This document shows, piece after piece, positions 1-7,667 of a stretch of 8,647 bases of DNA. The notes beneath the pieces are model-generated. The model saw nothing but the letters and a program-made list of their open reading frames with translations, was not told the origin of the DNA and searched no databases. This DNA is from an uncultured Ruminococcus sp. (GTDB taxonomy: Bacteria; Bacillota; Clostridia; Oscillospirales; Acutalibacteraceae), in the NCBI GenBank assembly GCA_902773155.1, contig CACYDK010000012.1:1-8647 (forward strand), given 5' to 3'. The stretch's first letter is position 1, and each line of letters begins with the position of its first letter. Both the position numbers and the translations under genes were made by a program.

Positions 1-1579
1 CCAGCATAAGCTCCATAGCCGGTCTCTCGGGCTCGGGAAATTCGGCTGAGCAGACAAGTCTTTCCTCATCATTGTATTCAACGCCTCCGACCGCTCGGGA
101 CATCAGTGTCGAAAACACAAAATTACAGGCTTGCGTAACTCCCTTTCTGCTTCTAAAATTCTTATCGAGAATTATTTTTGCGGGATATTCATTTAGTTCA
201 GGGTTGTACAAGGTGTATTTATCCTTGTAACCTATAAAAATATCGGGCTTTGCCTGACGGAAGCCGTAAATGCTCTGTTTTACGTCGCCCACGACAAAAA
301 GATTATTCCGCTCGCGGCATACAGCGCGGAAAATCAAATCCTGAACCTCGTTAATGTCCTGGAACTCGTCCACCATAACACAGTCGAAGCACTCCGAAAT
401 TTCCCCGGAAATATCGGTAAAGACTATTTCACCGTTTTTTAGCTCACAGAGCAAATCAATGGTCATAAGCTCGATATCGGCAAAATCCAGGATATTCTTC
501 TCGTTTTTGAGCGCTCGAAACTCATCCCTGAACAGTCTGACGCAAGCAATGAATGTGTCGATAAGCGGAGAGAGCTTTTCGGTCGATTTTTGTATCGAGC
601 ATAAATCAGTAAAGAAAAGCTCCGACAGCTTCTTAAGCTCGTCCCTGTAGTTATCCCGGGTAAGTTTGATTATATCCTTAGCGGAACCCTCAGGCGCTCC
701 TTTTATGGTTGGAAATCTTGAGAATTTAGCGGTATCTACGGTCGCTTTGATATCATCCCATTTCAAGCTTTTAGAGTCGGCTTTTATTGAGTCGAACAAA
801 GAGTTGTCCTCTAAAAGCATATCCCTTAGCTTTAATTTTTGGGCATCGGTCAAAAATTCGTCGTCCTCAAGTATACCGATAAGGTTCCTGATGAGTCCCA
901 AGCAATAATCACAGCAATCATCGGCGTAGCTGAAAATATACTTCGCGTAAGGCGAACATTCAAAGGGCTTTTCAGAATCGTACAACTCCGACATTCTGTC
1001 GAGTCTTTTGTCCATAAAGGGAATCGACGTAAGGAAGTCGTAGGTTTTAAGAATAAAATCTCTAAGATTATCGTCGCCGCGATATGTACATAAAGCGTTT
1101 ACAAGCTCTGAAAAAGGTTCGTTTTCTTCGCTGTAAAGCCGTTCTATCACGTTATCAAGAGCCCTTGAACGAAGTATTTTAAGCTCTCCCTCATCGGCAA
1201 TACGAAAATCGTTCTGTATTCCGCATTTATAGAAATATCGGCGTACAAACGAAGAGCAAAAGCCGTCGATCGTGGAGATCTGAGCGTTATAGAGGAGCTG
1301 TTTCTGGTTAAGAAGTACGCGGTTATACGGATCGACCCTTAGTAAATCGTTAAGAGCCTTATCGATACGGCCGCGCATTTCAGTGCTTGCAGCTCTCGTA
1401 AATGTCACTACAAGCATACGGTCGATTGAAACCGGACGGACGGGATCAGTTATGAGCTCGATAATACGCTCAACCAAAACCGCTGTTTTGCCCGAGCCGG
1501 CGGCCGCGGAAACGAGCACAGAGCCGTCGCGCGCGGTTATGGCCTCGCGCTGAGCTTTTGTCCAATTCACCTTGCTCAT
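1..1579 (-). CDS. addA: AddA, helicase-nuclease subunit of AddAB (N-terminal 526 residues; 3' end outside window)
   Basis: AddA is the motor and nuclease subunit of AddAB, the Firmicutes counterpart of RecBCD, which unwinds and trims double-strand DNA ends for RecA. My translation from the ATG at 1579 stays open to the left edge. Visible superfamily 1 (UvrD-like) helicase motifs are the Walker A segment AAAGSGKT (about residues 25-32), VVTFTRAASTEMRGR just after it, the Walker B segment VDEFQDIN (D404, E405) and motif III VGDVKQSIYGFRQ (about 430-442), followed by KNFRSRKGV. The family is about 1200 residues long, so the later helicase motifs and the C-terminal RecB-type nuclease lie outside the window. 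The start is set by an AGGAGG six bases upstream. It lies one base after the addB stop, so the two are almost certainly co-transcribed and translationally coupled. I saw no frame break in the stretches I translated. Confidence 0.96.
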   Translation of the reverse strand, partial: MSKVNWTKAQREAITARDGSVLVSAAAGSGKTAVLVERIIELITDPVRPVSIDRMLVVTFTRAASTEMRGRIDKALNDLLRVDPYNRVLLNQKQLLYNAQISTIDGFCSSFVRRYFYKCGIQNDFRIADEGELKILRSRALDNVIERLYSEENEPFSELVNALCTYRGDDNLRDFILKTYDFLTSIPFMDKRLDRMSELYDSEKPFECSPYAKYIFSYADDCCDYCLGLIRNLIGILEDDEFLTDAQKLKLRDMLLEDNSLFDSIKADSKSLKWDDIKATVDTAKFSRFPTIKGAPEGSAKDIIKLTRDNYRDELKKLSELFFTDLCSIQKSTEKLSPLIDTFIACVRLFRDEFRALKNEKNILDFADIELMTIDLLCELKNGEIVFTDISGEISECFDCVMVDEFQDINEVQDLIFRAVCRERNNLFVVGDVKQSIYGFRQAKPDIFIGYKDKYTLYNPELNEYPAKIILDKNFRSRKGVTQACNFVFSTLMSRAVGGVEYNDEERLVCSAEFPEPERPAMELML

Positions 1580-1580
1580 C

Positions 1581-4500
1581 CTAATCCTCCTCTCCTAAAT
1601 CCTTATAAACGCCCTTCGCGCTCAGGGTTTCCGCGAATCTGTAGGAGCCGTCGCGCTCCCGACAGCAAACGCTGTCAAAGGGACAATACTGACAGCCGTC
1701 GATGGCGCCCTTTAAGGGTCTTGCGGCTACTTTACCGGAAAGAAGCTCCTCGCCCATTTTTCTTACAGTGTCCTCGATATGACGGAAAATGAGGCTGAAC
1801 TGCTCGCCGGAGGCTACAGAGTCGGAATACTTTCCCTCCTGAGTCTTTTTAGAAAGCTTTATAAACCTTCCGAGTCTGTCCATACGGGTGACGATCTCAG
1901 GATCTCCAAGTACGATCCCGTTCATTCTGAAATTCTTATCGACCTCAGTCCTCACCTTTTCTTCGGTATCGTTTTTTATTCCGTCAACAGTTTTTGAGGC
2001 GGACGGCATATAGAGCACACCGGCGGGGATGAGCTTTTTTCCGTAATAGTTTTCGCCGTTTTTGATAACCGAGCTGAGATATAGGAGCATCTGCATATTG
2101 ATGCCGTAGAGGATTTCGTAGAGCTTGAATTCCTTGTTTCCGGTCTTATAATCGACGATCCTGACATATACCTCGTCATCCTTTTCGAGTATATCGACCC
2201 TATCGATAAAACCGCGAACCGATACCGAACGTCCGTCGCCGAGGCTTACCCTAAACGCCGGGATCTCTCCTCCGTCGCCAATCTGCAACTCGAAATCCGC
2301 CGGGACAAAATCACTGAATTCGAGCTGCCTTATGAGCTGTTTTATCAGAATAAATATGTTATCCTTAAGGCGTTCGAACAAATGGAAAAAGGTTGAGCTC
2401 TTGCCCTCTAAGCCGCCGAGACTTTCGTCAGCATACTCAAGAAGTATATCATCTATAGCCCTTTTAATCTCTTCGTCGCTAAGTTCGTTTAAAACGCTCT
2501 TGTTGTTTTTTCGAAGAAATGTCTCGAGAAAATAATGGACGATGTTTCCAAACTGTATAGGGTCAATTTCAGCCTCCTTGCGCTCCTTGGCTCTGAGACC
2601 GTAGCCGCAGAAATATCTAAAGGGACAAAGACTGTATTTTTCAAGCTGTGAAGCAGAAATGTTTATATTTTTGCCAAAAAGTTTTTCGGCTGAATCAGGT
2701 TTTTCGATATTGAACGGACGATCCTCCACCGCCCTCTCCAGCCGCTCGAGCTCCGGTAAATAATCCTGAGAACTGCGAAAGAAATCCTTAAGATACAGCA
2801 CCTCGGGGGCTTTAGAACGAAAATTTTGCGCTAAATATTCAAACGCCTGCCTCATTCCAAAGAGCTCGGCTGACTCGTTTATATCAAGCGAAAGAAGATG
2901 TGAGGCCTTTGGGAAAAGATGGTACAGCTCGCTTATAAGCTCCGAGGGCTCGTAGGTATTGCCGGAATAATCGCTCTGATAGGAGGTCACAAATAGCCTT
3001 TCCGATGACGAGGTCAGAGCGCAGTATGCTAAATACTTTTCGTGACAGGCGAGCTCCTCAAGGCTGTCGGTGAGAGGTATTTCCTTTTCGATAAGAAGCC
3101 GCCGCTCAGTCTCGGAAAATGCTCCGGCAGTTTCCGGCACAGACGGGAATTCGCCCTCAACAGCTCCAATCACAAACACCGCTCTCGCGTCGTCGACCCG
3201 AGCTCGATCGGCCGAGAAAACGCTTACCTGATCCTGATATCTGGGTATCTCGCTGTATTTTATATCCGAAAGCAAAAATTCAAGGTATTCACGGTATTTT
3301 TTTAAACTGATCTCTTTTTCTCCTAAAGCCGCTACGAGCTTATCGAGCGCCTCGCAAACAAGATTATATACCCTAACCTCCTCGTCTGCCTCGGCAACCA
3401 TATCGCTGTTCTCAAAGCTTTTACACAGCTCCTTTACTGCATCCGGGACTTTATATGTCTCTGCAAGCTCATATAAGGCCTTCGAAATTTCGAGAGCTCC
3501 TGTATTTTTTATTCTTTCTGAGAATTTTATTATCGGTTCAACCGCGTCTTTACGCACGCGTTCTACACGAATCAGCGTCTCCTGGTCGTTTTCAGAGAGC
3601 TTCTCGAAGCCGGAAGGATTGTTCTTAAATTCGGATTTCAGCTTTGAGCCGTCGATATTCCACACAAAAAGATAATTCTCAAACTCTGCGATCTCATCAG
3701 AGGAGAACGGACTAAGGCCGGTTTTCAGCATAGCGAGCAGAGCTTCGCGATCGAAGCCACGCAATACAAAATCAAGTAAGGAAGTGAAAAATCGAACTAT
3801 CGGTTTTGTGAAAACATCCTCAGGCGCGTTCATATTATACGGAATATCAAGCTTTTCAAGCGCGGTGTTGAGTATTCCCTGATACTTATCCGCCGAGCGC
3901 GCTATTATGGCTATCTCGCTGTAGCTGTAGCCTTGCTCTATCACAAGGCTTTTGATCTTACGCGCGACATAATCGGCTTCGCGGTAAATATCCGAAGCGA
4001 TAAAGGTTTCGATGTTCTCTGATCTATCGCTATACACTTCGTTTTTATTACGGAGAATATATTTTTCTAAAAAAGAAAATTCGGGCTTATCAGAGCGTTT
4101 ATAGCCCCCAAGCTTAAGGACAGTGGCAAGCTCGATCCCATTATTATTCGCAAGCCTCTTTAAGGCTTTTCTTGTGCGGTTTGTCGTGGCAAAGATATCG
4201 TTATTCCTGTCCTCGATGTCGATATTCAGAGTAACGTAAATATTCAGGCTCTGACGCGCAAGGCTTTCGATAACGCCGAGCTGTTGATATGTAAAGCCCG
4301 AGAATGAATCGATAACGATAGTATAGCCCTCAAACATAGGATTGACGTCCAGAATATCTCGCAATCTGTTGAGATTTTCGAGAGGATCGATATAGGTTTC
4401 GGTAAGCAGTACGTCATACGCGTCGAGTACAAGCGCGGTTTCTCTGAGTTTTTGTTTCAGGGTAGGATTTTCGATCTCCTTTGCGACGTTATTCAGCATA

Positions 4501-4904
4501 TCCGTGCTGATATTATCTTTCCGGCACTCCTTGAGAGAGTGCACCATAAGCTCCAACACTGACTTTCGCGTGTTATTCCCCGAAAACAGCTCGAGCTTAT
4601 CCTGAGTTTCCTCGAGCGCCTTGCTCATAATAATTTTTCTCACGCCGTCGTCGATTACGTTTACGGGTATTTTTCCTGTCTTTTCAAAAACATATTCGGA
4701 AAGTCTTGTAAAGCCGAACACCAAAACATCGCGGCTGAGCCTTGGCCCGAGAATGTCAAGAAACAGGGTCTCGGTTTCAAACGAGCTTTGATCGGGAACA
4801 AGCATCATAAGCTTCGTATTTCCCTCATTACGAAGCTTTGTTATAATCTTCACCGCTTCCGCGGTCTTTCCGCTGCCGCTCGAGCCGAAGATGAATTGTA
4901 ACAT
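1581..4904 (-). CDS. addB: AddB, Fe-S nuclease subunit of the AddAB helicase-nuclease
   Basis: AddB partners AddA at double-strand ends; in the family it carries a UvrD-like fold, a second RecB-type nuclease and an iron-sulphur cluster. The 1107-residue protein opens with a P-loop, GSSGSGKT (7-14), followed by LVPDQSSFETE (about 35-45). VIGAVEGEFP (578-587) is a typical AddB segment. The C-terminal nuclease shows GFIDRVD (898-904) and VDYKTG, with D918 and K920 as the expected catalytic pair. The four expected cluster cysteines are present: C760 in SLCPFRYF, and C1071, C1074, C1080 near the C-terminus (CX2CX5C). Length is close to the B. subtilis protein (about 1170). ATG is the only plausible start: an in-frame stop lies nine codons upstream with no GTG or TTG between. 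The Shine-Dalgarno is weak (AAAGG about 12 bases away). addA follows after one base. The gene looks intact. Confidence 0.96.
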   Translation of the reverse strand: MLQFIFGSSGSGKTAEAVKIITKLRNEGNTKLMMLVPDQSSFETETLFLDILGPRLSRDVLVFGFTRLSEYVFEKTGKIPVNVIDDGVRKIIMSKALEETQDKLELFSGNNTRKSVLELMVHSLKECRKDNISTDMLNNVAKEIENPTLKQKLRETALVLDAYDVLLTETYIDPLENLNRLRDILDVNPMFEGYTIVIDSFSGFTYQQLGVIESLARQSLNIYVTLNIDIEDRNNDIFATTNRTRKALKRLANNNGIELATVLKLGGYKRSDKPEFSFLEKYILRNKNEVYSDRSENIETFIASDIYREADYVARKIKSLVIEQGYSYSEIAIIARSADKYQGILNTALEKLDIPYNMNAPEDVFTKPIVRFFTSLLDFVLRGFDREALLAMLKTGLSPFSSDEIAEFENYLFVWNIDGSKLKSEFKNNPSGFEKLSENDQETLIRVERVRKDAVEPIIKFSERIKNTGALEISKALYELAETYKVPDAVKELCKSFENSDMVAEADEEVRVYNLVCEALDKLVAALGEKEISLKKYREYLEFLLSDIKYSEIPRYQDQVSVFSADRARVDDARAVFVIGAVEGEFPSVPETAGAFSETERRLLIEKEIPLTDSLEELACHEKYLAYCALTSSSERLFVTSYQSDYSGNTYEPSELISELYHLFPKASHLLSLDINESAELFGMRQAFEYLAQNFRSKAPEVLYLKDFFRSSQDYLPELERLERAVEDRPFNIEKPDSAEKLFGKNINISASQLEKYSLCPFRYFCGYGLRAKERKEAEIDPIQFGNIVHYFLETFLRKNNKSVLNELSDEEIKRAIDDILLEYADESLGGLEGKSSTFFHLFERLKDNIFILIKQLIRQLEFSDFVPADFELQIGDGGEIPAFRVSLGDGRSVSVRGFIDRVDILEKDDEVYVRIVDYKTGNKEFKLYEILYGINMQMLLYLSSVIKNGENYYGKKLIPAGVLYMPSASKTVDGIKNDTEEKVRTEVDKNFRMNGIVLGDPEIVTRMDRLGRFIKLSKKTQEGKYSDSVASGEQFSLIFRHIEDTVRKMGEELLSGKVAARPLKGAIDGCQYCPFDSVCCRERDGSYRFAETLSAKGVYKDLGEED
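1586..1591 (-). promoter_or_regulatory. Shine-Dalgarno site for addA inside the end of addB
   Basis: The minus strand reads AGGAGG, then six bases (ATTAGG), then the addA ATG at 1579. The site lies within the last codons of addB and the TAG stop of addB falls in the spacer. This fixes the addA start and suggests coupled synthesis of the two subunits. Confidence 0.85.
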
Positions 4905-4945
4905 ACTACCGCACTGCCTTTCAGAGCCCTAAACGGGCGCTTGTC

Positions 4946-4973
4946 AGTATAATAATAACACTTTTTGTGTCCT
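4946..4973 (-). promoter_or_regulatory. Candidate sigma-A-type promoter for addB-addA
   Basis: In the 79-base gap after spoIIR the minus strand has AGGACA (4973-4968, four of six matches to TTGACA), a 16-base spacer, and TATACT (4951-4946, five of six matches to TATAAT). A transcript starting a few bases downstream would begin with a small hairpin at 4941-4923 (GCCC-GTTTA-GGGC core) ahead of the addB start. This would let AddAB be made in vegetative cells, independently of the sporulation gene upstream. It is inferred from sequence only; the -35 is imperfect. Confidence 0.45.
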
Positions 4974-4983
4974 AAAAAAAGGA

Positions 4984-5574
4984 CTACGAGAAGATATTAC
5001 ATATTTTTTCGAAAAATTCTACTATTTTGAATTTGATCGTATAGCCGCCCGTCATAGTATCGTAGCTGTCGCCGGAGGTTTTGTCGCGCAGCTCGTCATA
5101 ATCAGCCGCCGCTCCCACGCAGAGGGACGGATACATAACGCACCACCAGTTATGACCCTTGCCCTCGCCTATCGTTATCCTGAGAGCGTCATAACGACCG
5201 GCGGGCATTGTGACGCGGCCGTAATACCTCGTATCAAACGACATATTCCCTATTTCTGCTCTGACGCTGTAATCATAACCGTTTTTTATGACCTCATCCT
5301 TAGCGACGTCGGCGATTTGTCTGAGTTTTTCAAACGTGAGCTCTTCGGCCGAGTTTAAGTCGGGAGCGTTTTTGTAGAGCTCTTCGGTAAAACTGAGCAC
5401 CCTGTTCCTCACCTTTAGCTTTAAATCCTGATCTGACTGGGAGTCGGAATTAGCGAGAATATGAAGTCTGAACACCTCGCCGGAGATATCCTCGCACTGA
5501 GCGGAGAACGGAATCATCGAGAATAAAACTGTGATGACAAAGGATACGCACAATGATTTTAATAATAATTTCAT
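4984..5574 (-). CDS. spoIIR: Stage II sporulation protein R (SpoIIR)
   Basis: SpoIIR is the secreted forespore signal that triggers the membrane protease SpoIIGA to process pro-sigma-E in the mother cell. The 196-residue product has a basic start and hydrophobic stretch (about residues 2-25) fitting a Sec signal peptide. Two family hallmarks follow: FRLHILANSDS-SDQDLKLKVR (about 35-56) and GKGHNWWCVMYPSLC (138-152). Between them is the usual VTMPAGRYDALRITIGEG segment (121-137). The C-terminal KFKIVEFFEKI resembles the usual end of the family. B. subtilis SpoIIR is somewhat longer (about 224). The ATG directly follows a hairpin and T-run, and its only purine-rich ribosome site (AAGGCAGG) lies in the 3' arm of that hairpin. 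In B. subtilis the gene is driven by sigma-F; I could not place a convincing sigma-F promoter here. A 79-base gap separates it from addB. Confidence 0.95.
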   Translation of the reverse strand: MKLLLKSLCVSFVITVLFSMIPFSAQCEDISGEVFRLHILANSDSQSDQDLKLKVRNRVLSFTEELYKNAPDLNSAEELTFEKLRQIADVAKDEVIKNGYDYSVRAEIGNMSFDTRYYGRVTMPAGRYDALRITIGEGKGHNWWCVMYPSLCVGAAADYDELRDKTSGDSYDTMTGGYTIKFKIVEFFEKICNIFS

Positions 5575-5618
5575 AAAAATGACCTGCCTTAATTCTATAT
5601 GAGAATTATTGGCAGGTC
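5575..5618 (-). terminator. Hairpin plus T-run between ispE and spoIIR (likely terminator overlapping the spoIIR ribosome site)
   Basis: The minus strand reads GACCTGCC (5618-5611) pairing perfectly with GGCAGGTC (5588-5581). Inside, AATTCT (5607-5602) pairs perfectly with AGAATT (5596-5591), leaving a five-base loop and small AAT/AA internal bulges. ATTTTT follows, and the next base begins the spoIIR ATG. This has the form of an intrinsic terminator for the regulator-aminotransferase-ispE unit, although the T-run is short. Because the 3' arm holds the only ribosome-site-like sequence for spoIIR, folding would also block spoIIR translation on read-through transcripts. The plus-strand side is T-rich too, but no gene approaches from that direction. 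Confidence 0.7.
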
Positions 5619-5626
5619 GTTATTAT

Positions 5627-6499
5627 TTATTCAATTACTGTGCAACCGGTTTTGACAGGCTCGCAGATAAACACGCTTTTGTATTCCCCACGCAAAGCTT
5701 CAGCGCATTTTTCGGCCTTCTTATCACTGTTAAAGAGAGCGAATACGGCCGAGCCGGAACCGCTCATACAGGCTCCGAGCGCCTTATTTTTAAGCATGAT
5801 CCGCTTAACGTCGTTTATGCCGTCGAGTTTCAGAGCTAGCTCAAAATCATTGAGCATTGACGACGCGAGCATATAAATGTCGCGCGCGTAAATAGCCTTT
5901 ACGGTTTCAGAAGTGAATTCGGGGTGGCTTAAGCCTGCGCTGTCGATACGAGCGTAGGCCTCGGCTGTTGAAACGCTGAAATCAGGCTTACATACCACGA
6001 AGCGGCATTTGGGGATCGAAATCAGCTTTTTGAGGCTTGTCCCGGTTCCGCTTGCGAGGCGTGTGCCTCCGACGATACAAAACGGTACGTCCGCGCCGAT
6101 TTTAGCGCCGATCTCGCACATCTCGTCCTCCTTTAGATGAGCGGAAAAGAGCTTGTTGAGCGCCAGGATGACCGCCGCTCCGTCAGCGCTTCCGCCCGCG
6201 AGTCCGGCCTGAGTCGGGATGTTCTTTTCTATCGTTACCGAGATACCCGGGTTTTCGGTTTTAGTATAGGAAAAGAAGGCCTCCGCCGCCTTGTAAGCTA
6301 TGTTTTTTTCATTACAGGGCACGCCCTCGTAATCGCAGAAGATTTTAATATCGCCGCCGTCGGTTTTCTCAACGGTTATGTAATCGTAAAGGCTTATGGC
6401 CTGCATAACCATGCTTACGTCGTGGTAGCCGTCGGGACGACGCCTGAGTACGTCGAGCGAGAGATTGATTTTTGCCGGAGCCTGAACCTTAACCTTCAT
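5627..6499 (-). CDS. ispE: 4-diphosphocytidyl-2-C-methyl-D-erythritol kinase (IspE)
   Basis: IspE is the cytoplasmic GHMP-superfamily kinase that phosphorylates CDP-methylerythritol with ATP in the MEP (non-mevalonate) route to isoprenoid precursors. The 290-residue protein has full family length. The N-terminal motif APAKINLSLDV contains K10, and RRPDGYHDV follows at 21-28. The glycine-rich ATP loop is IPTQAGLAGGSADGAA (94-109). GADVPFC (135-141) holds the catalytic aspartate D137. The GHMP motif 3 is ACMSGSGSAVFALF (243-256). An AAGGAG site seven bases upstream supports the ATG. The first 11 bases overlap the end of the aminotransferase gene, so translation is probably coupled to it. The gene ends at TAA, nine bases before the terminator-like hairpin. 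Confidence 0.97.
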   Translation of the reverse strand: MKVKVQAPAKINLSLDVLRRRPDGYHDVSMVMQAISLYDYITVEKTDGGDIKIFCDYEGVPCNEKNIAYKAAEAFFSYTKTENPGISVTIEKNIPTQAGLAGGSADGAAVILALNKLFSAHLKEDEMCEIGAKIGADVPFCIVGGTRLASGTGTSLKKLISIPKCRFVVCKPDFSVSTAEAYARIDSAGLSHPEFTSETVKAIYARDIYMLASSMLNDFELALKLDGINDVKRIMLKNKALGACMSGSGSAVFALFNSDKKAEKCAEALRGEYKSVFICEPVKTGCTVIE

Positions 6500-7667
6500 C
6501 CTTTAACTCCTTTACAAAATCCTCGATCCGCTTAAGAGCGATTTTGATATTCTTTAATGACTGAGCGTAGGAAATACGTACAAAGCCCTCGCCGCATTCG
6601 CCAAAGGCGTTTCCGGGCACAACGGCCACGCGCTTCTCCTTTACAAGTCTTGTAGCGAATTCATCGCTGGAAAGGCCTGTGGAACGTATACACGGGAAGG
6701 TATAAAAGGCTCCGAGAGGTTCAAAGCAGGTCAGGCCGATCTCGTTGAGCTTGCCGACAATAAGCCTTCTTCTTATGTCGTAATCAGAGCGCATATCCTT
6801 GATATCGTTATCGCCGTTCTTCATAGCCTCTATAGCCGCGTACTGAGCGGTTGTAGGAGAGGACATTATACCATACTGGTGGAGTTTTGTGGTCTGAGTC
6901 AATATCTCGGCAGGGCCGAGGATATATCCCAGTCTCCAGCCGGTCATAGCGTAGGCCTTTGAAAAGCCGCTGACAATAACCGTGCGTTCTTTCATACCGT
7001 CTATCGAAGCGACTGAAACGTGCTCCTTGCCGCCATATGTAAGCTCGGCGTAGATCTCGGTGGTCGCCGTATCAATAAAAAAAAAAATTATTACCTCTGC
7101 TATCTCCTCAAGATGCTTTTTCTCCATTATGGCGCCAGTGGGATTGTTCGGGAACGGAAGCACGAGCATCGTGGTCTTGTCGGTAATAGCGGCCTCGAGC
7201 TCTTCCTTTGTCAGGCGGAAATTATTCTCTTCCTTGGTTTCGATAATAACGGGAACGCCGCCGGCCATCTCCGCAAGAGGCTCGTAGCACACGAACGCGG
7301 GCTGAGGAATAAGCACCTCGTCTCCCCTGTTAACAAGGGTTCTGAAGGCAAGGTCGATTCCCTCGCTGCCGCCCACGGTTACAAGCACCTCTGTTTCGGG
7401 TATGTAGCTTAGGTTAAAGCGGCGAAAATAATAATTGCTGATTTCCTTACGAAGCTCAAAAAGTCCGCGGTTCGGGGTATAAAAGGTTTTTCCGCGCTCG
7501 AGAGATTCTATTCCGGCCTGGCGTATGTGCCACGGTGTTTTAAAATCAGGTTCGCCTATTGAAAGCGAGATAACGTTGTCCATCTCAACGGCAATATCGA
7601 AAAATTTTCGTATTCCGGAGGGCTTTACCCCGCTTATTGTCTTGTTGATGTGCTTGCTATAGTCCAT
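6489..7667 (-). CDS. PLP-dependent class I/II aminotransferase (interrupted in register by adapter sequence)
   Basis: This is a fold-type I PLP aminotransferase of the aspartate/aromatic group, moving an amino group between an amino acid and a 2-oxo acid in the cytoplasm. The substrate cannot be read from sequence. Numbering from the ATG at 7667 gives 392 residues, the normal family length. Visible motifs are SLSIGEPDFKTP (34-45), YTPNRG (63-68), VGGSEG (98-103), PFPNNPTG (171-178), SGFSKAYAMTGWRLGY with the PLP lysine K237, and FVRISYA with R364, the expected carboxylate-binding arginine. The family motif S-D-E-I-Y here reads TTEIY (202-206), so the aspartate that contacts the PLP nitrogen appears missing. 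The stretch FFFIDTATT before it is adapter-derived, so residues about 194-203 should be treated as unknown. The frame stays open through the artefact. The upstream regulator stop shares one base with this ATG. A TTG start at 7718 is possible in frame but unlikely. Confidence 0.93.
   Translation of the reverse strand: MDYSKHINKTISGVKPSGIRKFFDIAVEMDNVISLSIGEPDFKTPWHIRQAGIESLERGKTFYTPNRGLFELRKEISNYYFRRFNLSYIPETEVLVTVGGSEGIDLAFRTLVNRGDEVLIPQPAFVCYEPLAEMAGGVPVIIETKEENNFRLTKEELEAAITDKTTMLVLPFPNNPTGAIMEKKHLEEIAEVIIFFFIDTATTEIYAELTYGGKEHVSVASIDGMKERTVIVSGFSKAYAMTGWRLGYILGPAEILTQTTKLHQYGIMSSPTTAQYAAIEAMKNGDNDIKDMRSDYDIRRRLIVGKLNEIGLTCFEPLGAFYTFPCIRSTGLSSDEFATRLVKEKRVAVVPGNAFGECGEGFVRISYAQSLKNIKIALKRIEDFVKELKDEG
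6507..6512 (-). promoter_or_regulatory. Shine-Dalgarno site for ispE inside the aminotransferase gene
   Basis: AAGGAG lies seven bases before the ispE ATG (6499) and within the last codons of the aminotransferase. It fixes the ispE start and makes the 11-base overlap credible. Confidence 0.8.
7050..7087 (-). other. Illumina P5 adapter and oligo-T linker embedded in the aminotransferase gene (assembly artefact)
   Basis: On the minus strand, 7074-7050 reads TGATACGGCGACC then ACCGAGATCTAC, which is 25 consecutive bases of the P5 oligo as I know it. Just upstream is TTTTTTTTTTT (7087-7077) then AT, close to the ten-T linker and AA that precede this sequence on the flow-cell oligo (one base and one T different). 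The translation FFFIDTATTEIY matches the contaminant peptide pattern FFF-N-DTATTEIY. The last bases, GAGATCTAC, may also be genuine gene sequence, because E-I-Y is expected here in the family. That short identity may have allowed the chimera. The stretch is not biological. Confidence 0.95.

Noticed and set aside
354..1093. Three overlapping plus-strand open frames of 80-98 codons.
   Set aside because: The minus strand here encodes AddA, whose motifs I translated on both sides; the plus frames are low-complexity Ser/Phe-rich shadows.
4923..4941. A hairpin (GCCC-GTTTA-GGGC core with a mismatch) before addB as a terminator.
   Set aside because: No T-run follows and it lies downstream of the candidate -10; at most a 5' stem-loop of the addBA transcript.
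4961..4985. A GTCCT-T6-AGGAC inverted repeat right after the spoIIR stop as its terminator.
   Set aside because: The stem is only five pairs with the T residues in the loop rather than after it; the adjacent ACAC-A5-GTGT is weaker still.
5575..5720. A sigma-F promoter for spoIIR.
   Set aside because: I compared the gap and the ispE 3' end with the GTATA / GGnnAnAnT pattern; no pair with reasonable spacing matched. A promoter is expected but I cannot place it.
6137..6535. A 132-codon plus-strand open frame.
   Set aside because: It is a shadow of ispE, which has all catalytic motifs and a strong ribosome site.
7020..7412. A 130-codon plus-strand open frame.
   Set aside because: It is antisense to the aminotransferase and runs through the adapter artefact; no family features.
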